Both the position numbers and the translations under genes were made by a program. Under the pieces are notes generated by a model that worked only from the letters and a program-made list of their open reading frames with translations, did not search any database and was not told the DNA's origin. Shown piece after piece: positions 20,811 to 29,070 of a stretch of 35,563 nucleotides of DNA (its first letter is position 1; every line of letters starts with the position of its first letter). The stretch lies in contig MWDG01000026.1 in the NCBI GenBank assembly GCA_002070455.1, positions 1 to 35,563 of the forward strand. The letters are read 5' to 3'. This DNA is from Deltaproteobacteria bacterium ADurb.Bin151. Its GTDB lineage: Bacteria > Desulfobacterota > Syntrophia > Syntrophales > Smithellaceae.

Positions 20811-21166
20811 ACACGTTTCCTTAATTTAGATTAACAACAGGTTCGATATTGATGTGAAATATATAATTGTAAAGACTGCAATATTTTCAAGAAGTTCGAG
20901 GAGAATATTCCCGATTTTTCTAGCAGCTACGGATTTAATATCGACTTGTTTATTTGAATCCTTGAATCGCTCCAAAAGGCAGGGCTGAATGAACCCCTGA
21001 CGAATTATCCAGTAAGCTATATGAATCATTGGAAACTGTCAAGATATTTTCTTGCAGGGGAAAGCAGAAAAAATAAAAAAGTTTCGGAAGTTTTTCCTTG
21101 ATTCCTGAAGCGCACTAAACTAAATGATATTAATAAATATTTTGTTGATGAAAGGGTTGAATCTTT
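20811..21166. other. Intergenic region between rho and the helicase gene; no gene seen
   Basis: These 356 bases separate divergent genes and are AT-rich. On the minus strand the part nearest rho could hold a promoter (TTGAAA followed by AT-rich -10-like hexamers around 20865-20895) and a leader of some 50-60 nt, where rho autoregulation often acts. No convincing reading frame or RNA gene was found. Confidence 0.5.
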
Positions 21167-22645
21167 ATGAATGATGGAACGCCGACCGGGGAGGTTGATG
21201 CACTTTTGTCCGATGATCTTGGAGAAATCTCTATTGAAGAATTGATTCCCGAGTTGCAGGCGGCCTGCAGGCGTGCGGACTGGACAAGTCTTGTGCCCGT
21301 TCAGGCCAAAGCCATTCCATACCTGCTTGCCGGGCGTGACGTGATGATCCAGTCAAAAACCGGCAGCGGAAAAACAGGGGCGTATTTGCTGCCGATTATG
21401 CAGAAAATTGATCCGCAAAGAAATGTCGCCCAGGCGCTGGTTCTGGTGCCTACCCGCGAACTGGCACTGCAGGTGGCCCGGGAAGCGCAGGCGCTGACCG
21501 CGGAAACAGAACTGCGCACGGCAGTTGTTTACGGCGGTGTCGGATATAATGCCCAACTGGAAGCATTCCGGGGCGGGGCCCAGCTGGTGGTCGGCACACC
21601 GGGACGCATCCTGGATCATCTGCTTAAAAACACCCTTTCGCTTGATCACCTGAAAATGTTGATTTTTGATGAGGCGGACCGGATGCTGTCCATGGGTTTC
21701 TATCCTGACATGGTGAAGATCCGTAAATATATTCCAGCCGCGAAAATTACGAGCAGCATGTTTTCCGCGACCTACCCTCCGCAGGTCATACGCCTGGCCG
21801 GTCAGTTTTTACATGAACCCCGGTTATTGAGCTTAAGCGGCAACGAGGTTCACGTTGCCGAAAGCGAGCATATTTATTATGTGGTGCCGGGGATGCGCAA
21901 AGAACGGTCTCTGGTCAGGATACTCGAGATTGAAAATCCCGTTTCGGCGATTATTTTCTGCAATACCAAAGATACCGTGCACTACCTGTCCGTTGTGCTG
22001 AAGCGTTTCGGGTATGACGCCGATGAGCTGAGTTCAGACCTGGCCCAGAGCTCACGGGAAAAGGTGATGGCGCGGGTGCGCCGTGGCGCTTTGCGGTTTC
22101 TGGTTGCCACGGATGTTGCTGCGCGCGGAATTGATATTCCGGATTTGTCGCATGTTTTTCAGTACGAGCCGCCGGAAGACCCGGAAGCCTATATTCACCG
22201 GGCAGGCCGCACGGGAAGGATGGGGTCAAGCGGTGTGGTCATTTCGCTGGTCGCGGAAATGGAAAAGTTCAAACTGCAAAGCATCGCCCGTTACTACAAT
22301 ATCAGCATGGAGGAACGTCCTCTGCCCGGCAATGATGAGCTCGAAAGAGTTGTTGCCGAGCGCATTACCGCGCTTTTGGAAGCCCGTTTGCGCAGCCGTG
22401 ATAATATTCAAATAGAGCGTTTGAAAAGGTTCGTGCCGTTAGTGCGGAGTCTGGCGCAATCCGAAGATGAACTGGCGATTGTTGCCATGTTGTTTGACGA
22501 TTATTATCAGCAGTCCCTGCATACGCCGCCTGCTCAGCCGACGGCGGACAGTCTGGATGAAGCGGGCACGGCCAGGCCAAAACCCGGGGCCAGGCATAAA
22601 AACGGAAAGACCCGGTCGAGAAACAGAAAACCCAGGAAACCATAG
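21167..22645 (+). CDS. DEAD-box ATP-dependent RNA helicase
   Basis: The 492-aa protein carries all helicase motifs in order: a Q-motif-like LVPVQAKAIP, motif I SKTGSGKT (63-70), PTRELALQ, GG and TPGRILDH, motif II DEAD (168-171), SAT, the C-terminal IIFCNTKD, TDVAARGIDIP and HRAGRTGRMG. The tail (from about 450) is basic and low-complexity (KPGARHKNGKTRSRNRKPRK), as often used for RNA binding. It should unwind or remodel RNA (ribosome assembly or mRNA decay). It resembles the CshA/DeaD group, but I cannot assign the exact orthologue. AAAGGG lies upstream of the ATG. Confidence 0.95.
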   Translation: MNDGTPTGEVDALLSDDLGEISIEELIPELQAACRRADWTSLVPVQAKAIPYLLAGRDVMIQSKTGSGKTGAYLLPIMQKIDPQRNVAQALVLVPTRELALQVAREAQALTAETELRTAVVYGGVGYNAQLEAFRGGAQLVVGTPGRILDHLLKNTLSLDHLKMLIFDEADRMLSMGFYPDMVKIRKYIPAAKITSSMFSATYPPQVIRLAGQFLHEPRLLSLSGNEVHVAESEHIYYVVPGMRKERSLVRILEIENPVSAIIFCNTKDTVHYLSVVLKRFGYDADELSSDLAQSSREKVMARVRRGALRFLVATDVAARGIDIPDLSHVFQYEPPEDPEAYIHRAGRTGRMGSSGVVISLVAEMEKFKLQSIARYYNISMEERPLPGNDELERVVAERITALLEARLRSRDNIQIERLKRFVPLVRSLAQSEDELAIVAMLFDDYYQQSLHTPPAQPTADSLDEAGTARPKPGARHKNGKTRSRNRKPRKP

Positions 22646-22648
22646 TCA

Positions 22649-23011
22649 GGCAGACCAGCCAAAAATTGCTGTTGATGGCGGTCGGATGATGCAGGTTTTT
22701 GTCAATCTGATTATGAACGGGGATTGAAGTCATGTCTCAAAATGGAAAATTCATCATCGGGGGCAGGCAGGTAGAAAATACGGACGGCAGAAAGGCACTG
22801 GAGCTTTTTTCAGGGATACGGGACCCGGCACTACAGCAGATGGGACGGATCATCTTTTTGATCCATTCTATACCACCAAGGCTCTCGGCAATACCGGTCT
22901 AGGGCTTTCAATTTCCAAAGGAATTATTGACATGCATGGCGGAATCATATACGCTTATAGTGAAATGAAAAAGGTGCCAAAATTGTCATCAATCTGCCTC
23001 TAGCCAAATGA
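22649..23011 (+). pseudogene. Histidine kinase remnant (HATPase domain only)
   Basis: The reading frames here keep the ATPase boxes of a sensor kinase but are broken. The N box, GGRMMQVFVNLIMNG, lies in one frame and ends at a stop. After a scrambled stretch come DTGPG (G1), FDPFYTTK (F) and GNTGLGLSISKGIIDMHGG (G2). The last residues, K-I-V-I-N-L-P-L-A-K, need a one-base shift after GAAATGAAAAAG. No dimerisation domain or sensor is left. It begins 3 bp after the helicase stop, so a deletion probably fused the helicase end to the kinase wreck. Confidence 0.85.
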
Positions 23012-23027
23012 TCAATGAGGTTTTGCT

Positions 23028-23388
23028 ATGGAAAAGCTTGTTTGTATTCTGGCCATCGATGATGAAGAATCATTCCCCTTTTTCGTAAAACACCATCTTG
23101 AAACCATCACAACGCATAATTTCAAAATCATAACAGCCAACAGCAGCAAAGAAGGACTGAAACCGGCCAAAATTTATAAGCCGGATCTGTCCGGAATGGA
23201 GGTCACGGAGGAACTGCTTCTGGACGATGGGACGAAAAGCATTCCCATTTTTTTTTAAGTACAACGCTGGTAAAAAAGATGAGGCAAAAAATGACTCGGG
23301 CACGGTGGGTGGACGTGAATTTATGGCGAAACCGGTCAGCAGGGAAGAACTGGTCAGGCGCATTGAAATCACCCTAAATCTGCATTAG
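23028..23388 (+). pseudogene. Frameshifted response-regulator receiver domain
   Basis: From ATG 23028 the frame reads MEKLVCILAIDDEESFPFFV, with the acidic pair of a receiver, to IPIFF and then stops at a run of nine T (23248-23256). Removing one T restores a frame through AGKKDEAKNDSGTVGGREFM, then AKPVSREELVRRIEITLNLH, with the conserved KP, to a stop at 23386-23388. The phospho-acceptor region is also damaged (KPDLSGMEV, lacking the usual LLDxxMP). It follows the kinase remnant, so an entire two-component pair has decayed. A homopolymer sequencing error could explain the shift but not the lost site. Confidence 0.78.
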
Positions 23389-23464
23389 GTTGCGGTTTAT
23401 GGTTTTTATGCCGGTTCCCTGGCCCGTTAAATTTATTACACGATACTGAACGCGGAGATTTTGC

Positions 23465-24433
23465 ATGGATAAAAGTATTATGAAAAGCAGATTTAATTTT
23501 GACAAAGAGCTGATCATCATGTTGCTGCTGGTGGCCATCGTCTTGTTTATCTATTTCTTTGTGATCAACCAGCGGGCGTTTTTAAATGTTTTCTATCTGC
23601 CGGTTTTGCTCGGAGCATACTTTTTCGGCAAGCGTTATGCGGTTGTGTCGGCTGTCTTTTCTGTTGTGGCCGTCTGTCTGATGGCCTACGTGTTCCCCCG
23701 CAGTTTTGTTGCCGGATCAGGAGAAAATGCAGAGTTCTATAAGTGGCTTGATTTGATTACCTGGGGAATATTTCTGATTTTCACCGGTTATTGTATGGGG
23801 CTGCTGTATGAGAAAAAAGAGCAATCCCAGAAGCAGCTGCAAAAGACATACAGTGGCATTATTGAAATGTTGTCGCTGGTGATTGAATCGGCTGACAATT
23901 ACACACAGAGCCATTCTCACCGTGTCTCCATCATTGCCAGAATGATTGCCCAGAAGATGAAGCTCAATCAACTGGATGTTGAAAATATCAGGATAGCCGC
24001 GCTTTTGCATGATCTGGGTAAAGTCGGGGTAAGCGAATCGGTCCTGCAGAAAGTCACCGCTTTGACATCCCAGGAAAGAAGCCACCTTCGCCGCCATACA
24101 TTGCTGGCCGTCAACATGCTCGAACCGCTTGGGGAAACTGTGGGAGATATTCTGCCCATCATTCTTCATCATCATGAGAAATATGACGGCAGCGGCTACT
24201 ACAAGGCTGCACAGGAAGACATTCCTCTGGGCGCCAGGATTATCGCGGTGGCAGATGTATATGACGCACTGACCACGGATCGTCCCTACCGGAAAGCGTT
24301 TACCTCTCTTCAGGCCAAGCAGGAGATTCTGGCTAACTCCGGTACTCATTTCGATCCCCAGGTTGTCAAGGCTTTCAGTGAGATCTTTCCCTTTCTTGAA
24401 ACGGAGAATTATCTTTCTTCTGCTGCTGTTTAA
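23465..24433 (+). CDS. Membrane HD-GYP domain protein (putative c-di-GMP phosphodiesterase)
   Basis: The 322-aa protein has four likely membrane helices in residues 15-115 (LIIMLLLVAIVLFIYFFVI, FYLPVLLGAYFFG, YAVVSAVFSVVAVCLMAYVF, LITWGIFLIFTGYCMGLL), a short coiled linker, and an HD-GYP domain with H182-D183 (ALLHDLGKVG) and HHHEKYDGSGYY (235-246). The last motif has GYY instead of GYP, a small departure. Such proteins hydrolyse cyclic di-GMP. The linker suggests a sensor role for the membrane part. GGAG precedes the ATG. It stands between the decayed two-component genes and a convergent NtrC-type pair. Confidence 0.92.
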   Translation: MDKSIMKSRFNFDKELIIMLLLVAIVLFIYFFVINQRAFLNVFYLPVLLGAYFFGKRYAVVSAVFSVVAVCLMAYVFPRSFVAGSGENAEFYKWLDLITWGIFLIFTGYCMGLLYEKKEQSQKQLQKTYSGIIEMLSLVIESADNYTQSHSHRVSIIARMIAQKMKLNQLDVENIRIAALLHDLGKVGVSESVLQKVTALTSQERSHLRRHTLLAVNMLEPLGETVGDILPIILHHHEKYDGSGYYKAAQEDIPLGARIIAVADVYDALTTDRPYRKAFTSLQAKQEILANSGTHFDPQVVKAFSEIFPFLETENYLSSAAV

Positions 24434-24464
24434 GCGAGTGCATGAGCGGCGAGCATCGGTCGCG

Positions 24465-25841
24465 CTATTTGCGGAGGTTGTATTTAATCATCTTCAATTG
24501 CAGGCCCTTCCGGCTGATGCCCAATTGTTTTGCGGCCCGGGTAACGTTATCGCCGGATTCTTCCAGGCATTTGATAATCATCTGTTTTTCCACGTTTTCC
24601 ATGTGTGTACGCATAAAGTCTTTAAAAGATGCGTTATCTTCAGAAAATGGGGCAATTACATTATCCTGCAGGTTGGTCAGAAATTCCGATGGCACTTCCC
24701 TGACGGTGATCACGTTCGTTTTTGCCACCAGCATCATTCTTTCCATCAGGTTTTCCAGTTCCCGGATATTGCCGGGCCATTTATGCCGCATGAGCAATTC
24801 TGTCACGGCATCGTCCATGCCACGAATGTCCAGCTCCAGTTTCCTGTTTAACTTATCAATAAAATAGTCCACCAGAGGCAAAAGATCATTCATCCGATTC
24901 CGTAACGGGGGCACGTTAACGGGAAAAACATTGATTCGGTAGTAAAGATCTTCACGAAAGTCCCCTTTTCGGATGCTTTGCAGGAGATCTTGATTGGTGG
25001 CGGCAATGATACGAACATCCACCTTGATGGTTTTAATGCCGCCGACCCTTTCGAATTCCTGTTCCTGCAGGACACGAAGCAGTTTGACCTGCATATCCCT
25101 GGGAATTTCGCTCACCTCGTCCAGGAAAAGAGTCCCTTTGTTTGCCAGTTCGAACTTGCCGGGTTTGGTCAGCACCGCGCCTGTGAAAGCTCCTTTCTCA
25201 TAACCGAACAGTTCACTTTCCATGAGTGTCTCCGCGATAGCCGCGCAGTTGATTTTAATCAGCGGATTATTTTTACGCGGTGAATTCCTGTGAATCGCCT
25301 CCGCCACAAGTTCCTTGCCCGTGCCGGTTTCACCGTTAATGAGGACGGTTGTTGTGGTGGGAGCCACGCGTTTAATCGCGTCAAATATGTCCATGGTTGA
25401 TTGGCTCGATCCGATGATGCCGCCGCGTTCAATTTCTTCCGGAGGCAGAAGAAGTTCATTTTCCTTCAGGTCCCTTGTTTTGATTGCTTTGGATACAACA
25501 TTTTTCAACTCCTCGAGTTCGAAAGGCTTTGTGATGTAATCCAGCGCCCCTTTTTTCAACGCTTCAACGGCAGTTGCGACGGTACCATGGGCCGTGATCA
25601 TGATGACCGGAATATTCGGGTATTTCTGGCTGACGCGGTCCAGCAATTCCATGCCGTCGATTTGCGGCATTTTCAAATCTGTAATGACGGCGGCAACCGG
25701 GCCGGATTTTAAAATTTGAAGCGCTTCCGATCCGTTGGAGGCAGCGGCGACTTCATACCCTTCTTTCTTCAGCATGGCAGACAGGACCAGCCTCATATTC
25801 AATTCATCATCAACAATTAGTATTCTATTCATGTTTTTCAA
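24465..25841 (-). CDS. NtrC-family sigma-54-dependent response regulator
   Basis: The 458-aa protein has a receiver domain (D11/D12, phospho-acceptor D55 in AVITDLKMPQIDG, K in YITKPFE), a sigma-54 AAA+ domain (Walker A NGETGTGKELVAEAIH, the sigma-54 contact loop FGYEKGAFTGA, Walker B GTLFLDEVSE) and a C-terminal Fis-type HTH (DNVTRAAKQLGISRKGLQLK). It should activate sigma-54 promoters when phosphorylated by the kinase encoded just upstream (22 nt away). The target genes are not shown by the sequence; nearby pilT genes make a PilR-like role possible but unproven. Confidence 0.96.
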   Translation of the reverse strand: MKNMNRILIVDDELNMRLVLSAMLKKEGYEVAAASNGSEALQILKSGPVAAVITDLKMPQIDGMELLDRVSQKYPNIPVIMITAHGTVATAVEALKKGALDYITKPFELEELKNVVSKAIKTRDLKENELLLPPEEIERGGIIGSSQSTMDIFDAIKRVAPTTTTVLINGETGTGKELVAEAIHRNSPRKNNPLIKINCAAIAETLMESELFGYEKGAFTGAVLTKPGKFELANKGTLFLDEVSEIPRDMQVKLLRVLQEQEFERVGGIKTIKVDVRIIAATNQDLLQSIRKGDFREDLYYRINVFPVNVPPLRNRMNDLLPLVDYFIDKLNRKLELDIRGMDDAVTELLMRHKWPGNIRELENLMERMMLVAKTNVITVREVPSEFLTNLQDNVIAPFSEDNASFKDFMRTHMENVEKQMIIKCLEESGDNVTRAAKQLGISRKGLQLKMIKYNLRK

Positions 25842-25863
25842 CTATTAGAACCTGATAATTAAA

Positions 25864-27405
25864 TCAAGAAGGATTGTAATTGATTTTATCCCCTGCGTCG
25901 AGCCGGATGAAGAAGATGCTTCCTTTTCCGGCAACGGATTTTACTCGGATGGAACCGCCATGTTCCCTGATGATCCGCCTGCATATTGCTAGCCCCAGTC
26001 CCACACCGCTTTCTTTCGTTGTGTAGAAAGGCTTAAAAATGTTTTTGAGGTGTTCCGGACGGATTCCGCTGCCTGTGTCCTGTATGGAAATACCGATGGC
26101 CGGACCCTCGCCGGTTTCAATTTTCGATGTTTTGTATGTAAGTCGGCCGCCCCGGGGCATGGCTTCAATCGCATTGAGGGAAATATTAATCATGACCTGA
26201 AGCATCTGCTGCTCATCGATATTGACCATCGGCAGTTCCTCCTGGAGCTCCTGGAAAATGGCAGTATTTTCGGTCATGCGATTCGCGGCGATAATGGAAA
26301 TTGTCTTGAGAACAACCGTGTTAATGTCCTGCGGCCGGATATTGCCGCCCGCGGGACGGGCATAATCCAGAAATTGGCTGACGACGGTGTTCAGCCGGTT
26401 GACTTCATCGATGATTACTTTCAGAAGCTGCTCCTGCTCTTCTGTAGAAGCTTCGGACTGAAGGAATTGTGCCGCGCCCTTGATTGAACCCAGCGGATTA
26501 CGGATTTCGTGGGCAAAGACCGGTGCCATTTCCGCGAGCATCAGTGATTTTTCCTTTTCCAGTTTTTCGTCAGAATCATAGAGCGACGTGAAGATTTCCT
26601 TGCTTTCCGGATAGAAGAAGTTAAAAATATTTTTTAACATCATCTTGACCGGCGTGATGGAAATAATGATGAGAAACGACATCATGAAGACGCTGGTAAA
26701 AGATGGCGCACTTTCACTAAAAAAGAAAGATACCAGGTAAATAATCGCTGCACCGGTCAATGTGCTCACGGCGATCACGATGGTCCGCGCGAAAAAATGG
26801 TGCAGTTCGGAAAGATGGGGATATGCGACGATCAAAAGCGTAAAGTAAAGCAGTGCCGATAAAACCAGACCGCTGACCGGTGCAAAATGGTATCCCAGAT
26901 AACCTGAAAGATCGATTGAGCAGATGAAGGCGGCTATCGGACATGCAACCAACAGGTAAATCAAACGTTTTTTTTCTGTTGAAGGCGTTGATCTCTTCAC
27001 TTGAAGCAGCAGGGAAAAATAACATAAGCCGAGGACAATGCAGGTATAGGCGATCAGGGCGAAATGAAAATCCGCCCGTGAACCAAGAGAGGTAAATTGC
27101 GAAACGGCTCCTGCTGCGCTGATCAGGGACAACACGGCCATAAATCCCTTCAAAAGATTAGATTGATTGCGGGTTAGCATCCGGAAAAAAAAGACGACCG
27201 CGGGAGCGATGGCCAGAAGGCCCAGATGTTCAAGATGTTTCCAGAAACCGGCATCGAGGATCTCTTTGAGAAAAGCGGCCGCCTGGGAAACAAAAACGGC
27301 GAGGCACAGGACGGCGAATGACTTTTGCAGCCTGTCCATTTTCACCGTGATGAACAGCGAAAGGGCAATCGTGAAACTGGTCGCAGCCAGTGTAAAAGTA
27401 TCCAT
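25864..27405 (-). CDS. Membrane sensor histidine kinase
   Basis: The 513-aa protein begins with about eight hydrophobic segments across residues 1-250 (for example FAVLCLAVFVSQAAAFL, IAPAVVFFFRML, PVSGLVLSALLYFTLLIVAY), without a large periplasmic domain. Then come HisKA with H299 in VFAHEIRNPLGSIKGAAQFL and a HATPase domain with NISLNAIEAMP, DTGSGI, FKPFYTTKESGVGLGLAIC. The layout resembles the membrane kinases paired with NtrC-type regulators (PilS- or AtoS-like), here with its partner 22 nt downstream. The signal is unknown. No strong Shine-Dalgarno precedes the ATG. Confidence 0.94.
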   Translation of the reverse strand: MDTFTLAATSFTIALSLFITVKMDRLQKSFAVLCLAVFVSQAAAFLKEILDAGFWKHLEHLGLLAIAPAVVFFFRMLTRNQSNLLKGFMAVLSLISAAGAVSQFTSLGSRADFHFALIAYTCIVLGLCYFSLLLQVKRSTPSTEKKRLIYLLVACPIAAFICSIDLSGYLGYHFAPVSGLVLSALLYFTLLIVAYPHLSELHHFFARTIVIAVSTLTGAAIIYLVSFFFSESAPSFTSVFMMSFLIIISITPVKMMLKNIFNFFYPESKEIFTSLYDSDEKLEKEKSLMLAEMAPVFAHEIRNPLGSIKGAAQFLQSEASTEEQEQLLKVIIDEVNRLNTVVSQFLDYARPAGGNIRPQDINTVVLKTISIIAANRMTENTAIFQELQEELPMVNIDEQQMLQVMINISLNAIEAMPRGGRLTYKTSKIETGEGPAIGISIQDTGSGIRPEHLKNIFKPFYTTKESGVGLGLAICRRIIREHGGSIRVKSVAGKGSIFFIRLDAGDKINYNPS

Positions 27406-27464
27406 TTCAATTCCGGTTTTTCGGTTTAGGGTGATTCCCTATACCGTAGAAAAAGGAAAAAGCT

Positions 27465-27479
27465 AAGGGAAATTTCCTT
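27465..27479. promoter_or_regulatory. Palindrome upstream of the kinase-regulator operon
   Basis: AAGGGAAATTTCCTT is palindromic except for one position and lies 60 bp upstream of the kinase ATG, where an operator would be expected. No sigma-54 (GG-N10-GC) element is evident next to it. Which protein binds, if any, is unknown. Confidence 0.35.
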
Positions 27480-27535
27480 ACGATTTTTCAAATATTTCAG
27501 ATTAAGGGGCAGAAAACGTCTTATGCCGCAAAAGA

Positions 27536-27564
27536 TTGACTTTTTATCCACACTGATTTAAGAA
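27536..27564 (+). promoter_or_regulatory. Promoter of the deoxyhypusine-synthase-like gene
   Basis: TTGACT (27536-27541) is followed after 17 bp by TAAGAA (27559-27564). A start near 27571 would leave a 35-nt leader carrying AAAAGGGG before the ATG at 27606. Confidence 0.5.
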
Positions 27565-27605
27565 TCAAAATCCATGTAAGATGAAAAAAGGGGATTGGTG
27601 AATTC

Positions 27606-28655
27606 ATGAAGAAAAAAGATTTATTAAAAAACGCGGTTGAGCATATTGATATAAAAGCAATCAATTCCGTTGAAATGATCCGGGCCATGAAGAAAATGTC
27701 GTTTTCCGCAAGGGATCTGGCATCAGCCGCGGATATTTACGACCGGATGCTGCGTGAAAAAAAATGCGCGGTTATTCTGACGCTGGCCGGCTCGACCAGT
27801 GCCGCAGGCTGTATGCAGGTGTATGTGGATCTGGTGAAAAACAATATGGTGGACGCTATCGTGGCGACGGGTGCTTCGATTGTCGATATGGATTTTTTTG
27901 AGGCCCTGGGCTTCAAGCATTATCAGGGGACTCCGTTCATTGATGACAAGTTGTTGAGGAGCCTGTACATTGACCGGATTTACGATACCTTTATCAGCGA
28001 AGATGATCTGCAGCACTGTGATCGAACGATTAAAAAAATAGCGGATGCGCTGCCCCCGCGTCCTTATTCATCAAGGGAATTCATTGCGGAGATGGGCAGG
28101 TATCTGGTCAGGCATTCCAAAAAGAAAGACTCGCTGGTACAGGCGGCTTATGAAAACCATGTCCCGATTTTCTGCCCCGCGTTTTCAGACAGTTCAGCGG
28201 GTTTTGGCCTGGTCATGCACCAGTATGAGCGGCCCGGCAATCATCTTTCCATTGACTCCGTTAAGGATTTTCTGGAATTGACCATGATCAAGATCCATGC
28301 GGGGACCACGGGGCTTTTGATGATTGGGGGCGGTGTGCCGAAAAATTTCGCGCAGGATACCGTTGTCTGTGCGGAAATTCTGGGCAAAGAGGTTCCCATG
28401 CATAAATACGCGGTTCAGATTACCGTTGCCGATGTCCGCGATGGCGCCTGCTCGAGTTCCACACTCAAGGAGGCCAATTCCTGGGGCAAGGTGGATTCAT
28501 CGTGTGAACAGATGGTCTATGCAGAAGCTACAACAGTTCTTCCTCTTCTTGCCAGTTATGCCTATCACAGGGGAAGCTGGAAAAAACGTAAAAAGTGGGA
28601 ACTCTCCCGGCTTTTTAACAACACGACTGAAAAGACCGGAAAGAAGATAAAATAA
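27606..28655 (+). CDS. Deoxyhypusine-synthase-family protein
   Basis: The 349-aa protein has the fold pattern of deoxyhypusine synthase: LTLAGSTSAAGCMQVYVDLV, a Rossmann-like core with VDAIVATGASIVDMDFFEAL, HYQGTPFIDD, IFCPAFSDSSAGFGL, LLMIGGGVPKNF, and ANSWGKVDSSCEQMVYAEAT, where K295 matches the lysine that forms the enzyme-imine intermediate. In eukaryotes and archaea the enzyme modifies eIF5A with spermidine; bacteria lack that substrate, and bacterial members include homospermidine-synthase-like enzymes. Polyamine chemistry is therefore likely here, but the product is unknown. The gene stands alone with its own promoter. Confidence 0.88.
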   Translation: MKKKDLLKNAVEHIDIKAINSVEMIRAMKKMSFSARDLASAADIYDRMLREKKCAVILTLAGSTSAAGCMQVYVDLVKNNMVDAIVATGASIVDMDFFEALGFKHYQGTPFIDDKLLRSLYIDRIYDTFISEDDLQHCDRTIKKIADALPPRPYSSREFIAEMGRYLVRHSKKKDSLVQAAYENHVPIFCPAFSDSSAGFGLVMHQYERPGNHLSIDSVKDFLELTMIKIHAGTTGLLMIGGGVPKNFAQDTVVCAEILGKEVPMHKYAVQITVADVRDGACSSSTLKEANSWGKVDSSCEQMVYAEATTVLPLLASYAYHRGSWKKRKKWELSRLFNNTTEKTGKKIK

Positions 28656-28664
28656 GCCCTAAAG

Positions 28665-28686
28665 GGAAGGAGAGGACTCCTTTTCC
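28665..28686 (+). terminator. Weak hairpin after the deoxyhypusine-synthase-like gene
   Basis: GGAAGGAG (28665-28672) and CTCCTTTTCC (28677-28686) pair around AGGA with a two-base bulge, 10 bp after the stop codon. No T-run follows, so it may be a processing hairpin or a rho-assisted stop. Confidence 0.3.
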
Positions 28687-28769
28687 TGCCCGCTTCAGTC
28701 GAGGCTGAAAAAAAACATCACGGGTAGCGGATACCTTGGAATTCCTCAGGGTTTTATCGGATCGGGTTT

Positions 28770-28845
28770 TGGTGGAGATGAGGGGGATCGAACCCCTGGC
28801 CTCGGCGTTGCGAACGCCGCGCTCTCCCAGCTGAGCTACATCCCC
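28770..28845 (-). tRNA. tRNA-Ala (anticodon CGC)
   Basis: The minus strand folds as a 76-nt tRNA: acceptor GGGGATG with CATCTCC, D-arm GCTCAGCTGGGAGAGC, anticodon arm CGGCG-TTCGCAA-CGCCG with anticodon CGC, T-arm AGGGG-TTCGATC-CCCCT, and an encoded CCA end. The G3-U70 wobble pair in the acceptor stem, the main identity element of alanine tRNA, is present. It reads GCG codons. It is a single gene between oppositely oriented protein genes. Confidence 0.98.
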
Positions 28846-28921
28846 AACCGTAAAAAAACGCCGCGAGCATATATATAGATAGCCCGGATGTCAAGGATTT
28901 GTTGGGAATCTGTTGAAAAAC

Positions 28922-28990
28922 GAAACCTGTTTTGCCCCGAATCTCGGCTTGACAAATCAGGCTTGTTTTTCCTATACTAAAACAGGTTTC
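28922..28990 (+). promoter_or_regulatory. pilT promoter flanked by a 12-bp inverted repeat
   Basis: TTGACA (28949-28954) and TATACT (28973-28978) are 18 bp apart, a strong sigma-70 promoter pointing at pilT. GAAACCTGTTTT (28922-28933) and its exact complement AAAACAGGTTTC (28979-28990) flank it: one half lies upstream of the -35 and the other begins right after the -10. This suggests control by a repressor dimer pair, or a foldback in the DNA. The leader to the pilT ATG is about 85 nt. Confidence 0.7.
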
Positions 28991-29070
28991 ATTATTCATA
29001 TCATTGATACAAAGTAACGGTATTTCGATACATCATACCGGGTTAAATTTAACATTCACAGGAGAATTCC

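Noticed and set aside
20826..21029. Minus-strand ORF of 67 codons upstream of rho
   Set aside because: There is no ribosome site, composition is AT-rich and non-coding in character, and it lies where the rho leader and promoter should be.
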